The position numbers and the translations under genes are program-made. Positions 46,276 to 59,109 of a DNA stretch of 64,000 bases are shown here, one piece after another. The notes below the pieces were generated by a model, which was given only the letters and a program-made list of their open reading frames with translations, was not told the origin of the DNA and searched no databases. Positions within the stretch are counted from its first letter, which is position 1, and each line of letters starts with the position of its first letter. Where the stretch lies: NCBI RefSeq assembly GCF_013391695.1, contig NZ_JACBGH010000006.1, forward strand, positions 62,001 through 126,000, read 5' to 3'. The stretch comes from Thiomicrorhabdus cannonii (GTDB taxonomy: Bacteria > Pseudomonadota > Gammaproteobacteria > Thiomicrospirales > Thiomicrospiraceae).

Positions 46276-47694
46276 ATGCGCCATTCAACAGGCTTGTTTA
46301 TCAGCATGATGATTTCGCTGCTGGTGTTGGTATCAGCCGCGTTGTGGTGGCGTATCGATTCGGAAGCGCAGCAGTTTGCCGAGCATCAGCATGAATTGAT
46401 TCAAAAACAGGCGGAGCTTACCGCCGACAGCATACAAAGGCGCATGGATTCATTGCGCAACCGCATGATTGCGGTATCTTTGGATGCTTTCTGGATGAAA
46501 GATCTGGAGCATTTCAGCACTGTTGAGCAGATACAACAGGCATTGCATGAGCGTTTCAAACTCTACTTTCCGGAAATGAATGGTTTCAGCATTGCGGATG
46601 AGCAGGGTGAGATCCTGTGGAGCGATATGGATATGTATGTTAGCGATGCCTGCCGTGTTGATATCGCTAAAAGCGCCAAAATACTCTCGTTGGAGTCCGG
46701 TTATTTCAATTACCAGCCTTATTTGCACGCCAAGCCCGGCGATTACCACTTCGATATGATTTTTCCCGTGCTCTGGGGTGAAAAAAAACTGGTCTTCTTT
46801 ATGAGTTTCAAGGCTCAGCATCTGATGGAAACCTTAAAAGAGTATCTCATTTCCGGACATGGCTCCTATCTGTTGCGTCTGGACAAACCCGGCTTGATCG
46901 AGGTCACGTCAGAGCAGGTGCGGGATAAATTGACGCGCCCTTTCTTTTTGCAGGCCGACGAGCTGGATCATATCCGGGCGCGGGTGCCCGTGAATCACAC
47001 TTTATGGGAAGTGGCGGTGGTTGAAAACCTGCAGGTCACGCTTGATTTTTGGCATCGCCTGCTGCGCGACGGGGCGATTGCCTGGGGGGTCTTCGTCTTA
47101 GTGTGGGGAACTCTGCTCTGGTTTGGTTTGACCCATGAGCGTCGGCAAAGTTATCTATTCAACAAACTGAGTCATCTTTCCATGCACGATGAGCTGACCG
47201 GACTGGCCAATCGCCGTATGCTGGTGCGTTTAATGCAGCAAGCCTTGCAGGAGTTAAAGCATGAGGGGGTGCAATCGGGGCTGCTCTATCTCGACTTGAA
47301 TGACTTCAAACCCGTCAATGACCGCTATGGGCATGATGTGGGTGACCATCTGTTGAAGCAGTTCGGCGAACGTCTGCAACAGTGCATCCGCTCCAATGAT
47401 TTGGCCGCCCGTTTGGGCGGCGATGAGTTTGTGGTGTTATTGCAGAACCTGGCCGATAACGCCGCGGACGCCGAAAAAAAACTGCAGGAAACCTCGGAGC
47501 GTTACGAGCGTCTGCTTTCAAAGCCCTATCTGACCGACGGCAAGTGCATTGTTTGCACGCCGAGCGTGGGAACGATCTTGATGCGGCCAGATGTGCATGA
47601 TGTTGACGAGATTCTCAAGCAGGGTGATGAAGCGATGTATCGCCAGAAACAGAAAATCAAAGCCCAAGCTAGACCGTTGCGGGAAGTTGAATAG
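46276..47694 (+). CDS. Membrane-anchored diguanylate cyclase
   Basis: A 472-residue cyclase. TM1 lies near 5-24, a periplasmic sensor of about 240 residues follows, TM2 is near 268-287, and the GGDEF domain has an intact RLGGDEF (about 378-384) with DELTGLANRR at its start. It lacks an EAL domain. The ATG at 46276 is preceded by GGAG at a 7-base spacing; two earlier in-frame starts exist within 15 bases. It lies upstream of the CZB chemoreceptor gene on the same strand. Confidence 0.92.
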   Translation: MRHSTGLFISMMISLLVLVSAALWWRIDSEAQQFAEHQHELIQKQAELTADSIQRRMDSLRNRMIAVSLDAFWMKDLEHFSTVEQIQQALHERFKLYFPEMNGFSIADEQGEILWSDMDMYVSDACRVDIAKSAKILSLESGYFNYQPYLHAKPGDYHFDMIFPVLWGEKKLVFFMSFKAQHLMETLKEYLISGHGSYLLRLDKPGLIEVTSEQVRDKLTRPFFLQADELDHIRARVPVNHTLWEVAVVENLQVTLDFWHRLLRDGAIAWGVFVLVWGTLLWFGLTHERRQSYLFNKLSHLSMHDELTGLANRRMLVRLMQQALQELKHEGVQSGLLYLDLNDFKPVNDRYGHDVGDHLLKQFGERLQQCIRSNDLAARLGGDEFVVLLQNLADNAADAEKKLQETSERYERLLSKPYLTDGKCIVCTPSVGTILMRPDVHDVDEILKQGDEAMYRQKQKIKAQARPLREVE

Positions 47695-47823
47695 GCGTTA
47701 AAGCAGGTTGGCGTGCGCAAGGAATCCGACAGGGAATGGAGCTCTACAAATTATGATTAAACAATAAGTAAAATTGGCCCTCTTTGTGCTTGGGGTGTGC
47801 TATTCGAATGAGGAGGCATTTTC

Positions 47824-48951
47824 ATGTTTTTTGGGAAAAAGCATAAACACCTGACAGCACAGTTAGCCAAGATGCAGCATAAAGTGGAGTTGCTAGAGGC
47901 GCAAAATCATGCCTATCAACTTAAAATTGCCGATCTGGAACAGCAGATCGGACAGGAAAAATCCGCACGCACAGATGCGCACGAACAACAAGCCTTCTTT
48001 GAAAGTCTAGGCCGCTATGCGGATGGCGTCCAGAAATTCCAACAAAGCATGAATCACTTGGGTAACCGCTTGGCACAAGGCCGGCAGGATGTAGTCGGTT
48101 CCTTAAAGGTGTCACAGTCGGCGCAGATCGATCTCAACAAAATGCTTAACGGCATCATACAACTCAACGATCTGGCCACAAAGACTTCGGATTCGGTTAA
48201 GGTTCTCGACGAGCGCGCTGAGGCCATTGGCGGCATTATCGTGATGATCGAGGACATCTCCGAACAGACCAATTTGCTGGCCTTGAATGCTGCCATTGAG
48301 GCGGCGCGTGCGGGTGAAGCGGGACGCGGGTTTGCCGTGGTTGCCGACGAAGTGCGGGCGCTGAGTGCGCGGACTGCCCGTGCAACGGCAGATATTGCCA
48401 AGTTGGTGACGATCATTCAGAACGAAGTTAAAACCTCGCAAAAAGGGATGGCATCGCTTTCCGAGGAGGCTAATACGTTGAAAAAGCGTGGTGAGCACGC
48501 CAGCGAGAGCATGGCCGAATTGATGAATGCCAACCACAATATGGAAGGGGTGATTACGGCCGGGGCCCTGCGCAGTTTTGTGACCGCCGCCAAAGTCGAT
48601 CACAACGTCTTCAAGATGCAGATTTACAAAGCATTTATGGGGTTGTCTGCTTTAACGGCAGAGGAGTTGCACGACCATCACAGTTGCCGGCTGGGTCGCT
48701 GGTATTACGAAGGTGAAGGCGTGCAGTGTTATTCCAAACTCCCCGGCTATCGGGAATTGGAACGGCCGCATATCGAAATTCACACGCTCGGCAAGCAGGC
48801 TTTGGAGGCGTTGGCTTTGGGGGACCGGCTGTCAGGCATCGCCTACCTGAAACAGATGGAAGAGATCAGCGGCAAAGTCGAACAGGCGTTAGAAACCATT
48901 GCAAGCACAGGCGAAGAGGACAGCGTTTTGCTCTGCAGCTTACAGGCGTAA
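47824..48951 (+). CDS. Soluble chemoreceptor-like protein with CZB zinc domain
   Basis: A 375-residue cytoplasmic protein with no TM. An N-terminal coiled coil (about 8-60) leads to the methyl-accepting signalling tip ([20 protein letters not shown], about 140-185, with [12 protein letters not shown]). The C-terminal CZB domain has the zinc motif [15 protein letters not shown] (Cys and His ligands, about 285-299). CZB domains sense zinc or oxidants such as HOCl. Its position after the zur/zinc-GTPase block and beside a diguanylate cyclase is suggestive. Confidence 0.9.
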   Translation: MFFGKKHKHLTAQLAKMQHKVELLEAQNHAYQLKIADLEQQIGQEKSARTDAHEQQAFFESLGRYADGVQKFQQSMNHLGNRLAQGRQDVVGSLKVSQSAQIDLNKMLNGIIQLNDLATKTSDSVKVLDERAEAIGGIIVMIEDISEQTNLLALNAAIEAARAGEAGRGFAVVADEVRALSARTARATADIAKLVTIIQNEVKTSQKGMASLSEEANTLKKRGEHASESMAELMNANHNMEGVITAGALRSFVTAAKVDHNVFKMQIYKAFMGLSALTAEELHDHHSCRLGRWYYEGEGVQCYSKLPGYRELERPHIEIHTLGKQALEALALGDRLSGIAYLKQMEEISGKVEQALETIASTGEEDSVLLCSLQA

Positions 48952-48974
48952 TGGCCGACAAGTTTGATTGTAGG

Positions 48975-49003
48975 CCGGATTCAGACAGAACGCCTGAATC
49001 CGG
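48975..49003. repeat. 10-bp inverted repeat between convergent genes
   Basis: CCGGATTCAG and CTGAATCCGG around a 9-base loop, between the chemoreceptor and ridA. There is no T-run, so termination by this hairpin alone is uncertain. Confidence 0.6.
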
Positions 49004-49024
49004 TGTGGCGCGTTCCGGCGGGAC

Positions 49025-49411
49025 TTAATAGCTGGAAAGCGCCATCACACCTTCCATTTCCACATCGGTGTCTTTGGGCAGTTGCTTGACCGCCACCGCG
49101 GCACGGGCCGGATAAGGCTGGTGGAAATATTGCGCCATAATCTCGTTGACGGTCGCAAAGTGGCTCATGTCGGTCAGGAAGATATTCAGTTTGACGATGT
49201 CCTGCAGCGAGCCGCCCGCCGCTTCGCAGACGGCCGATAAATTCTTGAAAACCTGGTGGATGCGCACGCCGATATCACCCTCGGCCAACTGCATGGTTTC
49301 CGGAATCAGACCGATCTGGCCAGACAGGTAAACGGTATTGCCGAAACGCACGGCCTGAGAATAGGTGCCGATCGCCTGAGGGGCGTTTTCTGTTGAGATC
49401 ACTTGACGCAT
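49025..49411 (-). CDS. ridA: RidA family enamine/imine deaminase
   Basis: A 128-residue YjgF/RidA protein that hydrolyses reactive enamines from PLP enzymes. Signature segments are [20 protein letters not shown], the central region [18 protein letters not shown], and the RidA-specific [19 protein letters not shown] with the conserved Arg. It follows spoT by 199 bases, with the ribosome site AAAAGG upstream. Confidence 0.95.
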   Translation of the reverse strand: MRQVISTENAPQAIGTYSQAVRFGNTVYLSGQIGLIPETMQLAEGDIGVRIHQVFKNLSAVCEAAGGSLQDIVKLNIFLTDMSHFATVNEIMAQYFHQPYPARAAVAVKQLPKDTDVEMEGVMALSSY

Positions 49412-49578
49412 AGGGATTCCTTTTAAAGACGTTTTAGAGGTTTTTTAGAGAGCTTTGCACGAGTGGGGCGCGAAGCTCTCTTTTACAAACAGTTTGCTGC
49501 ATTTTAGCAAAAACGGCTGAAGAAGACGCTAAAAGCGCAGTTTGCCCGGGTTTGGAAACAGGCCGGCAAAACGCTTTA

Positions 49579-49598
49579 AAAAACTCAACAGGCCGGGT
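49579..49598 (-). repeat. Dispersed 20-bp element after spoT
   Basis: Minus-strand ACCCGGCCTGTTGAGTTTTT, perfect, 12 bases after the spoT stop in the direction of transcription. A second, shorter AACAGGCCGG lies in the same orientation at 49557. Confidence 0.85.
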
Positions 49599-49610
49599 AA
49601 GGGATTATGG

Positions 49611-51752
49611 TTATACGCGCTGGATTTTCTCGACGATGGGAACGCGCTTCAAGACGCGCATGATCTGCGCCAGGTGGGTGCGGTCATGCACGGCGATCAC
49701 AAAGTTCATGACGCTGTAGGTTTTGTCCTTGTCTTCCGAGCGCACGCGTTCGATGTCGGTCTTGTTTTTGGCGATTTCGTTGGCGATGGTCGCCAAGGCG
49801 CCGCGCTGGTTTTTCACCTCCAGCTGGATTTCCGCCAGATAGGTGGCGTGCTGCTCTTTTTCCCAGTTAACATCAAGCATCTTCTCCGGCTGGTTTTTGA
49901 TCTTCTTGACGTTATGGCATTCGTTGCGATGAATCACCAGGCCCTTTTCGGTACTGATAAAGCCGACGATGCTGTCGCCGGGAATTGGATGGCAGCAGTT
50001 GGCGAAGTGAATCACCATGCCTTCCGTGCCGGAAATCGCCAGAGGCGCATCGGCCGATACCGGTTTGCTTGGAACCGCGTCGTCGGCTCCCAGCAGGAGG
50101 TCGTGAATCTGCTTGGCGACCAGGCCGGCCATGCGATTGCCCAGACCGATTTCCGCCAACAGGTCATCCCAGTTTTGCAGTTTCAGGGCGTCGGCGATTT
50201 CCAGGCGGATCAGCTCCGTCAGGCCGTCATACGCCATGTTGTAGGTGCGCAGTGCTTTGGTCAGCAGTTTTTTACCGAGGCTGTTGGCGGCGCCGGCAGT
50301 TTGGTTTTTGAGGAAATGGCGGATTTGCGAACGTGCCTTCGCGGTGGTGACAAAATTCAGCCAGGCCGGGTTGGGCTGCGCTTCCTTGCCCTTGATGATG
50401 TGAATGGTCTTGCCGCTTTCCAGCGGAGTGCGCAATGGCACCAGCTGTTTGTCGATCCGGCAGGCGACCGTGGCGTGGCCGATATTGGTATGTACCGCAT
50501 AGGCGAAATCGACCGGTGTCGCCCCTTTGGGCAGGGTGATAATGTCGCCTTTGGGGGTGAAGACATAGATCACATCCGGGAAAAGGTCGATTTTGACGTT
50601 TTCCAGGAAATCCAGCGAGTTGCCCGCACTCTGCTGGATTTCCAGCAGGTTCTTGACCCACTCCTGCGCGCGCACTTCCACGGCGGACAATGCATGTTCG
50701 CCGTTTTGACGCCCGTCTTTGTATTGCCAGTGCGCGGCAATGCCATGCTCGGAGACTTCCTGCATGGTCTCAGTGCGGATCTGCACCTCCAGATGCACGC
50801 CGTAAGGCCCGAAAAGCGCGGTATGCAGCGACTGGTAGCCGTTCGACTTAGGAATCGCGATATAGTCCTTGAAACGGTAAGGCAGCGGCTTGTAGAGCGA
50901 ATGCACCGCGCCGAGGGTGCGATAACATTCATCGGCGGTATTGACGATAATGCGGAAAGCGAAGATATCCAGAATCTCCGAGAAACTCTGGCGCTTGTTC
51001 TTCATCTTTTTGTAAAGACTGTACAGATGCTTTTCGCGGCCGACTACCCGCGCCGGAATCTTCTCCTGCTTCAGGCGGTTTTCCAGGGTTTCGGTAATTT
51101 GCTCAATGACTTCCTTGCGGTTGCCGCGCGCTTTCTTCACGGCGGATTCCAACACCGCAAAACGCAACGGGTGCATGGCTTTGAAACCGAGGTCTTCCAG
51201 TTCGATACGGATGGCGTTGATGCCCAGACGCGCGGCGATCGGCGCATAGATGTCGAGGGTTTCGTGGGCGATGCGGCGCTGTTTGTCCGGGCGCATCACG
51301 CCTAAGGTGCGCATATTGTGCAGGCGGTCGGCCAGCTTGATGAGGATGACGCGGATATCGCGCGCCATCGCCAGAATCATCTTGCGGAAGTTTTCCGCCT
51401 GGGCTTCCTGCGGGTTTTCAAAGGCGAGTTTGCCGAGCTTGGTGACGCCGTCGACGATCTCGGCGACGTTTTCACCGAAACGTTCGATAATGTCTTCTTT
51501 GGTGTAGGGCGTGTCTTCGACGACATCGTGCAGAATTGCGGCGATAATGCTCTCTTGATCGAGCTGCATTTCCGCCAGGATTTCGGCGACCGCAACCGGG
51601 TGCCAGATGTAATCGCCACCCGCTTTGCGGGTTTGCCCTTGGTGTGCCTGTGCGCCAAACTCAAACGCCGCTTTAATCCGGCTGACACATTCGTCATTCA
51701 GATACAGCGACGCTTTGCGGATAAGGCCGTCAATGGAGCAGGGCGTAGGCAT
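49611..51752 (-). CDS. spoT: Bifunctional (p)ppGpp synthetase/hydrolase SpoT
   Basis: A 713-residue RSH enzyme. The hydrolase domain has HDVVEDT (His75, Asp76, Glu79, Asp80). The synthetase domain (about 200-330) has IAIPKSNGYQSLHTAL, and TGS (about 380-450) and the C-terminal helical and ACT domains (about 640-710) follow. Intact hydrolase residues argue for SpoT rather than RelA. It starts 22 bases after the rpoZ stop, the usual order rpoZ-spoT. Confidence 0.97.
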   Translation of the reverse strand: MPTPCSIDGLIRKASLYLNDECVSRIKAAFEFGAQAHQGQTRKAGGDYIWHPVAVAEILAEMQLDQESIIAAILHDVVEDTPYTKEDIIERFGENVAEIVDGVTKLGKLAFENPQEAQAENFRKMILAMARDIRVILIKLADRLHNMRTLGVMRPDKQRRIAHETLDIYAPIAARLGINAIRIELEDLGFKAMHPLRFAVLESAVKKARGNRKEVIEQITETLENRLKQEKIPARVVGREKHLYSLYKKMKNKRQSFSEILDIFAFRIIVNTADECYRTLGAVHSLYKPLPYRFKDYIAIPKSNGYQSLHTALFGPYGVHLEVQIRTETMQEVSEHGIAAHWQYKDGRQNGEHALSAVEVRAQEWVKNLLEIQQSAGNSLDFLENVKIDLFPDVIYVFTPKGDIITLPKGATPVDFAYAVHTNIGHATVACRIDKQLVPLRTPLESGKTIHIIKGKEAQPNPAWLNFVTTAKARSQIRHFLKNQTAGAANSLGKKLLTKALRTYNMAYDGLTELIRLEIADALKLQNWDDLLAEIGLGNRMAGLVAKQIHDLLLGADDAVPSKPVSADAPLAISGTEGMVIHFANCCHPIPGDSIVGFISTEKGLVIHRNECHNVKKIKNQPEKMLDVNWEKEQHATYLAEIQLEVKNQRGALATIANEIAKNKTDIERVRSEDKDKTYSVMNFVIAVHDRTHLAQIMRVLKRVPIVEKIQRV

Positions 51753-51773
51753 AGATTTTGGGGGAGGCGGTCC

Positions 51774-51998
51774 TTAGCTGAAGAAAGGAGGGGTGTCAGG
51801 GTCGCTCATGACCACATCGCGGTTGATACTGTTTTCTGCCAGTTCACGCAATGCCATGACGGTTGGTTTGTCGTTGTTCCAAGCCAAAGTCGGTTCCGCA
51901 CCGTTAGCCAACTGACGCGCACGTTTGGCGCTTACAATGACCAACTCAAAACGGTTTTCCACTTGGGTCAAACAATCTTCTACTGTTACGCGTGCCAT
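51774..51998 (-). CDS. rpoZ: RNA polymerase subunit omega
   Basis: A 74-residue omega subunit with the conserved [10 protein letters not shown] start, [15 protein letters not shown] and [12 protein letters not shown]. It lies upstream of spoT with gmk at 56529 not adjacent; in many relatives the order is gmk-rpoZ-spoT, so here the gap holds the Kdo genes. Confidence 0.96.
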   Translation of the reverse strand: MARVTVEDCLTQVENRFELVIVSAKRARQLANGAEPTLAWNNDKPTVMALRELAENSINRDVVMSDPDTPPFFS

Positions 51999-52074
51999 AA
52001 TTTCAATCCATCTTAAAAAATCGAGTTAAGTGCACTATTTTACCTTAAATAACAGGCAGTTTAGCAGCAATTTT

Positions 52075-53304
52075 TTATCGTTGTGTGGAGCCGTCTTGTG
52101 CCTGGGCTTGCAGGCGCTGCAGATAGCGCGGCAACACATGACGTTGCGCGTGAATAACCTCTTGGGCGTGCTCGCCTAATTGCCGCATTCGCGGCGCGTC
52201 ATCCAGCAAGCGGTTAAGAACCGCAGGCAGTTCGCTGACGTCATCCAGTTGAATCAAGGCATCGTGCGCCTTCAGCAGGGCGGTTTCGTCGATAAAGTCG
52301 CTCATGTCGGCGCCGGTGATAATCGCCTTGCCGTAAGCGGCCGGTTCGAGAATGTTGTGGCCGCCTTTGGGGGTGAAAGCGCCGCCCATAATCACCAGTT
52401 CGGCGTGCTGGAAATAGGCCATGAGCACCCCGAAACGGTCATCGAGATAGATTCGTGTCGCATCGGTGACGGCTTCATTCAAACTGTGCACCGCCACAAG
52501 TTGACGATAGGGCTTGAGGTCTTCAAGGATGGCATCGCGGCGCTCGGGGTGGCGCGGCACAATCACCAGCAGTTGCGTGCGCGCTTGGGAAAGCCAGGCC
52601 TCAACCACGAGCTTCTCTTCGTCGTCACGGCTCGAAGCAAACAGCACGTAAGAGTGTTCCAGCGGCTTGGGTTGATTGGGCAGGGTCTGCAGATTGGCAT
52701 ATTTGAGGTTGCCCAGCACCTCGACCTGTTCGGTCCGCGCGCCCAGGGCCCTGAAACGTTCCGCATCCAGTTCGGAGCGTGCGTAGATATGGTCGATGCC
52801 GGCCAGGCTTTGCGCATAAGTCTGCTTCAGCCAGTTGGGCGCCTTGAGCGTTTTGGCCGACATGCGGCCGTTAATGATCGATACCGGGCATTGGCGGCGC
52901 GTGATTCTGAGCAGGTTCGGCCAGATTTCGGTTTCCATGACCCACAGTGCTTGCGGTTTGACGGCTTTCAGAAAGCGGCGGATCGCATAGGGCCAATCGA
53001 GCGGCAGGTAGATGTGCTGCACGCGTCTGTCGTAAAGCCGTTGGCATTCAGCCGCTCCGCTGGGCGTTGTGGTGGTGATGACCACAGGGTGTTGTGACAG
53101 GTTGGCTTCAACCAAGGCCTGAGCGGCTTTGACTTCGCCGACGGAGGTGCAGTGAATCCAGACGGGTTGCGTTTGGCTGGCCGGATAGTTCCAGCCTAAA
53201 CGCTGTGCAAAAAACCGCCAGCCGCCGTGCTTTTTGACGGCTTCAATCGAGATGTATAGCCAGATCAAAGGTGCGAGCAGGCGAATCAGCACTTGGTAAG
53301 TCAT
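52075..53304 (-). CDS. waaA: 3-deoxy-D-manno-octulosonic acid transferase
   Basis: A 409-residue GT30 glycosyltransferase that adds Kdo (or Kdo8N) to lipid A. It has an N-terminal membrane helix (VLIRLLAPLIWLYISIEAVKK), the acceptor-side Glu in CTSVGEVKAAQALVEA, METEIWPNLL, INGRMSAKTL, and the C-terminal donor-site ITGADMSDFIDETALL. ATG 53304 is chosen at the conserved MTYQVLIRLL; the frame continues to 53322 inside a repeat copy. kdsB lies just upstream. Confidence 0.95.
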   Translation of the reverse strand: MTYQVLIRLLAPLIWLYISIEAVKKHGGWRFFAQRLGWNYPASQTQPVWIHCTSVGEVKAAQALVEANLSQHPVVITTTTPSGAAECQRLYDRRVQHIYLPLDWPYAIRRFLKAVKPQALWVMETEIWPNLLRITRRQCPVSIINGRMSAKTLKAPNWLKQTYAQSLAGIDHIYARSELDAERFRALGARTEQVEVLGNLKYANLQTLPNQPKPLEHSYVLFASSRDDEEKLVVEAWLSQARTQLLVIVPRHPERRDAILEDLKPYRQLVAVHSLNEAVTDATRIYLDDRFGVLMAYFQHAELVIMGGAFTPKGGHNILEPAAYGKAIITGADMSDFIDETALLKAHDALIQLDDVSELPAVLNRLLDDAPRMRQLGEHAQEVIHAQRHVLPRYLQRLQAQAQDGSTQR

Positions 53305-53322
53305 GGGCGATTTTGACCTCAA

Positions 53323-53342
53323 AAAAACTCAACAGGCCGGGT
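53323..53342 (-). repeat. Dispersed 20-bp element between kdsB and waaA
   Basis: Minus-strand ACCCGGCCTGTTGAGTTTTT, perfect, 9 bases after the kdsB stop in the direction of transcription. Confidence 0.85.
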
Positions 53343-53351
53343 ATGGATGCC

Positions 53352-54098
53352 TTAATGGCCGGCTTGCAACAGGGCTTCCATAATGGCGATATCGCCCGGC
53401 AGATCGACTTCCGGCGAATCCCACTGGCTTTCCACCACCTTGATTTTGTGGCCGTATTCCAACGCGCGCAGCTGCTCGAGTTTTTCGATGTCTTCCAGAC
53501 GCCCCATCGGCAGCGCATTGAAGGTGTCCACAAAACGTTTGGTATAGGCGTAGACGCCGAGATGCTTGAAGCTGTCGTGATCCCAGTAATCGCGGCCGTG
53601 CGGAATGGTGGCGCGCGAGAAGTAGAGCGCAAAACCGTACACGTCGGTAACCAGTTTGACGTCTTTGGGGTTGGTGATTTCCGCTTCGTTGACGATCTTG
53701 AACGACAACGTGCTCATCTCGAACGAACCGTCGTAGTCGGGGGCCAGAAACGGCGCGATAACGTCTTCGATCGACTCGTGATGCACCAGCGGCTGGTCGC
53801 CTTGCACATTGACAATCAGATCATCGTCCTGCAAGCCGAGTGCGTTCGCGGCCGCCGCAATGCGGTCGGTGCCCGAAGCGGCTTCGGCCGGCGTCATCAC
53901 CACTTTACCGCCGAAGGCTTCCACCACCTCGCGGATGCGGTCGTCATCGGTCGCCACATACACCCCCGCCAAGCCCTGCGCCTTGGCAATACGCTCATAG
54001 ACATGCTGGATCATCGGCTTGCCGTTGATGAGTTTAAGCGGCTTGCCCGGCAAACGTGAAGAACCGTAACGGGCGGGGATAAAAACAGTGATATTCAT
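53352..54098 (-). CDS. kdsB: 3-deoxy-manno-octulosonate cytidylyltransferase
   Basis: A 248-residue CMP-Kdo synthetase family enzyme with [13 protein letters not shown] (8-20), the QGDQPLVH motif and [18 protein letters not shown]. It activates the sugar for transfer by WaaA. The neighbours kdnB and kdnA make 8-amino-Kdo, so this enzyme may be of the type that prefers Kdo8N, as in Shewanella. Confidence 0.95.
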   Translation of the reverse strand: MNITVFIPARYGSSRLPGKPLKLINGKPMIQHVYERIAKAQGLAGVYVATDDDRIREVVEAFGGKVVMTPAEAASGTDRIAAAANALGLQDDDLIVNVQGDQPLVHHESIEDVIAPFLAPDYDGSFEMSTLSFKIVNEAEITNPKDVKLVTDVYGFALYFSRATIPHGRDYWDHDSFKHLGVYAYTKRFVDTFNALPMGRLEDIEKLEQLRALEYGHKIKVVESQWDSPEVDLPGDIAIMEALLQAGH

Positions 54099-54120
54099 TG
54101 AAATGATTCTCTAATGATTG

Positions 54121-54216
54121 AACCACAGAGTCGCAGAGTCACAGAGTTGATGAGGCGAACGATTTTGTAAAAAGTCTTTTAATAAATCTCAGTGCCTCAG
54201 TGTCTCTGTGGTGATT
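54121..54216. repeat. Hairpin repeat of the ACCACAGAG type, copy A
   Basis: Imperfect inverted repeat: AACCACAGAG with further CAGAG units at 54121-54150, and CTCAGTGTCTCTGTGGT units at 54185-54216. It sits between kdnB and kdsB. Confidence 0.7.
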
Positions 54217-54219
54217 AAA

Positions 54220-57200
<2,981 letters not shown>

Positions 57201-57357
57201 TTAAAAGTAGTGGGCTATTTTAGCAGAGAAATTTCACGCACGGAAACTTAGCAAAACGATTGGCGCCCCATATCGCAATAAAAATAATCGGATTTTCACC
57301 TCGTTAAATGGCGGGGCGGGGATGGTCGGTCTATGACAAATCCATTACAATGTTTGA

Positions 57358-57882
57358 ATGCATAAAGAAAGTATCTTTTTAATTGGTCCTATGGGGGCCG
57401 GAAAGTCGACGGTGGGGCGCGCACTGGCCGAACGCCTGCAATACGATTTCGTGGACAGCGATCACGAGATCGAGGCGCGCACCGGTGCCACGATTCCGAT
57501 GATTTTCGACATCGAAGGCGAAGCCGGCTTCCGTGACCGCGAAGAGGCGGTGATTGACGAGTTGACGTTGCGTCCGCAAATCGTGCTGGCTACCGGCGGC
57601 GGTGCGGTGGAGCGCGAGATCAACCGCAAACACCTGCGCACCCGCGGTTTTGTGGTCTATCTGAAATCGCCGGTGGAATCGCTGATCCAGCGCACCAAGC
57701 ACGACCGCAACCGCCCGCTGCTGCAGCACGGCAACGCCGAAGAGGTGCTGCGTAACCTGATGGTCAAACGCGAACCCTGGTATCTGGAGATGGCCGATCT
57801 GGTGATCGAGACCCAGCAGGTGCCGGTGCACCGCGTGGTTAAAACCATTGTGGATCAGTTGCTGGAAGAGCAGATCATTTAA
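57358..57882 (+). CDS. aroK: Shikimate kinase
   Basis: A 174-residue enzyme with the P-loop [12 protein letters not shown] (about 10-21), [28 protein letters not shown] and the lid [10 protein letters not shown]. It phosphorylates shikimate for aromatic amino-acid synthesis. It is cotranscribed with aroB, which starts 28 bases after its stop. Confidence 0.96.
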   Translation: MHKESIFLIGPMGAGKSTVGRALAERLQYDFVDSDHEIEARTGATIPMIFDIEGEAGFRDREEAVIDELTLRPQIVLATGGGAVEREINRKHLRTRGFVVYLKSPVESLIQRTKHDRNRPLLQHGNAEEVLRNLMVKREPWYLEMADLVIETQQVPVHRVVKTIVDQLLEEQII

Positions 57883-57910
57883 TTTTTAAAAACAAGTTAG
57901 AGAGCAAGGC

Positions 57911-58996
57911 GTGAAAACATTAACGGTTGATTTGGGTGAAAGAAGTTACCCGATTTTTATTGGCGAAGATCTGTTGGGCAAGGCCGAGTTGGTCAAGCCT
58001 TACGTCAAGGGCACGCAGGTGCTGATTGTCACCAATACCACCGTCGCGCCCTTGTATCTTGAACAGTGCAAACAGGCGTTTGCCGATTTTCAGGTGGAAT
58101 CGGTGGTGTTGCCGGACGGCGAACAGTATAAAAACCTGGAGGTGTTGAACCAGGTGTTCGATGCCCTGATCGGCAAACACTTTGACCGCAAATGCACCTT
58201 GGTGGCGTTGGGCGGCGGTGTGATCGGCGATATGACCGGTTTTGCGGCAGCGGCGTTCCAGCGCGGCGTGAATTTCATTCAGATTCCGACCACCCTGCTG
58301 GCGCAGGTGGATTCGTCGGTAGGCGGCAAAACCGGCGTGAACCATCCGCTGGGCAAAAATATGATCGGCGCTTTCCATCAGCCGCAGTGTGTGATTATCG
58401 ACACCAAAACGCTGAACACTTTGGCAGACCGCGAATTATCAGCCGGCTTGGCCGAGGTCATCAAGTACGGTTTGATCGGCGACTTGCCGTTCTTTGAGTG
58501 GCTGGAAGCCCATCTGGAAAAACTGCTGGCGCGCGATTCGGTATTTTTGGCCGAGGCGATCGAGCGTTCCTGCGCCAATAAGGCGCGTATTGTCGCGCTG
58601 GATGAAAAAGAGGCGGACATGCGCGCCTTGTTTAACCTGGGGCATACCTTTGGTCATGCGATTGAGGCAGGCATGGGCTATGGCGTGTGGCTGCACGGCG
58701 AAGGTGTGAGCGCCGGCACCATGCAGGCGGCGTATATGTCGAAACTGATGGGTCATCTCGATGACGCCGCTTTTGCCCGTATCCAGGCGATTTTTGAGCG
58801 CGCCAAGTTGCCGGTGTGCCCGCCGAGCGTGGCGGATATGCCGAACGAAAAATATCTGGACCTGATGGCAGGCGACAAGAAAGTGCAGGCGGGTACCATC
58901 CGTCTGGTGCTGCTGAAACGCATCGGCGAGGCCTATGTGACCGGCCAGTATGAGCGCGCGCTGCTGGAGCGTACGCTGACCGAATACCGTTGCTGA
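57911..58996 (+). CDS. aroB: 3-dehydroquinate synthase
   Basis: A 361-residue NAD+- and Zn2+-dependent enzyme. Motifs are the Gly-rich [48 protein letters not shown] and the metal His residues in [11 protein letters not shown] and WLHGEGV. The GTG start at 57911 follows GAGCAAGG. A terminator follows at 59011. Confidence 0.96.
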   Translation: MKTLTVDLGERSYPIFIGEDLLGKAELVKPYVKGTQVLIVTNTTVAPLYLEQCKQAFADFQVESVVLPDGEQYKNLEVLNQVFDALIGKHFDRKCTLVALGGGVIGDMTGFAAAAFQRGVNFIQIPTTLLAQVDSSVGGKTGVNHPLGKNMIGAFHQPQCVIIDTKTLNTLADRELSAGLAEVIKYGLIGDLPFFEWLEAHLEKLLARDSVFLAEAIERSCANKARIVALDEKEADMRALFNLGHTFGHAIEAGMGYGVWLHGEGVSAGTMQAAYMSKLMGHLDDAAFARIQAIFERAKLPVCPPSVADMPNEKYLDLMAGDKKVQAGTIRLVLLKRIGEAYVTGQYERALLERTLTEYRC

Positions 58997-59010
58997 GGGA
59001 TGTGCCCGCA

Positions 59011-59058
59011 GCCCGTTTAACTACCCGGCCTGTTCAGTTTTTGAACGGGCTTTTTTTT
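59011..59058 (+). terminator. Rho-independent terminator of aroKB, with a dispersed element as loop
   Basis: GCCCGTT (59011-59017) pairs with AACGGGC (59044-59050), followed by eight T. The loop contains a copy of the dispersed element (59023-59042). Confidence 0.9.
59023..59042 (+). repeat. Dispersed 20-bp element in the aroB terminator loop
   Basis: ACCCGGCCTGTTCAGTTTTT, 26 bases after the aroB stop, in transcription direction; the C variant at position 13 also occurs at 12869. Confidence 0.85.
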
Positions 59059-59109
59059 GCTTTGTAAAAACTTATCTTAAAGACCGATTTGCCTCTGAAG
59101 GAGACAACC

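Noticed and set aside
49542-51305. 587-codon open frame on the plus strand opposite spoT
   Set aside because: Composition is that of an antisense shadow of spoT and no domain is visible; spoT motifs are unambiguous.
54121-54216. CRISPR-like repeat
   Set aside because: Units are 5-10 bases, imperfect and arranged as one hairpin, with no regular spacers or cas genes.
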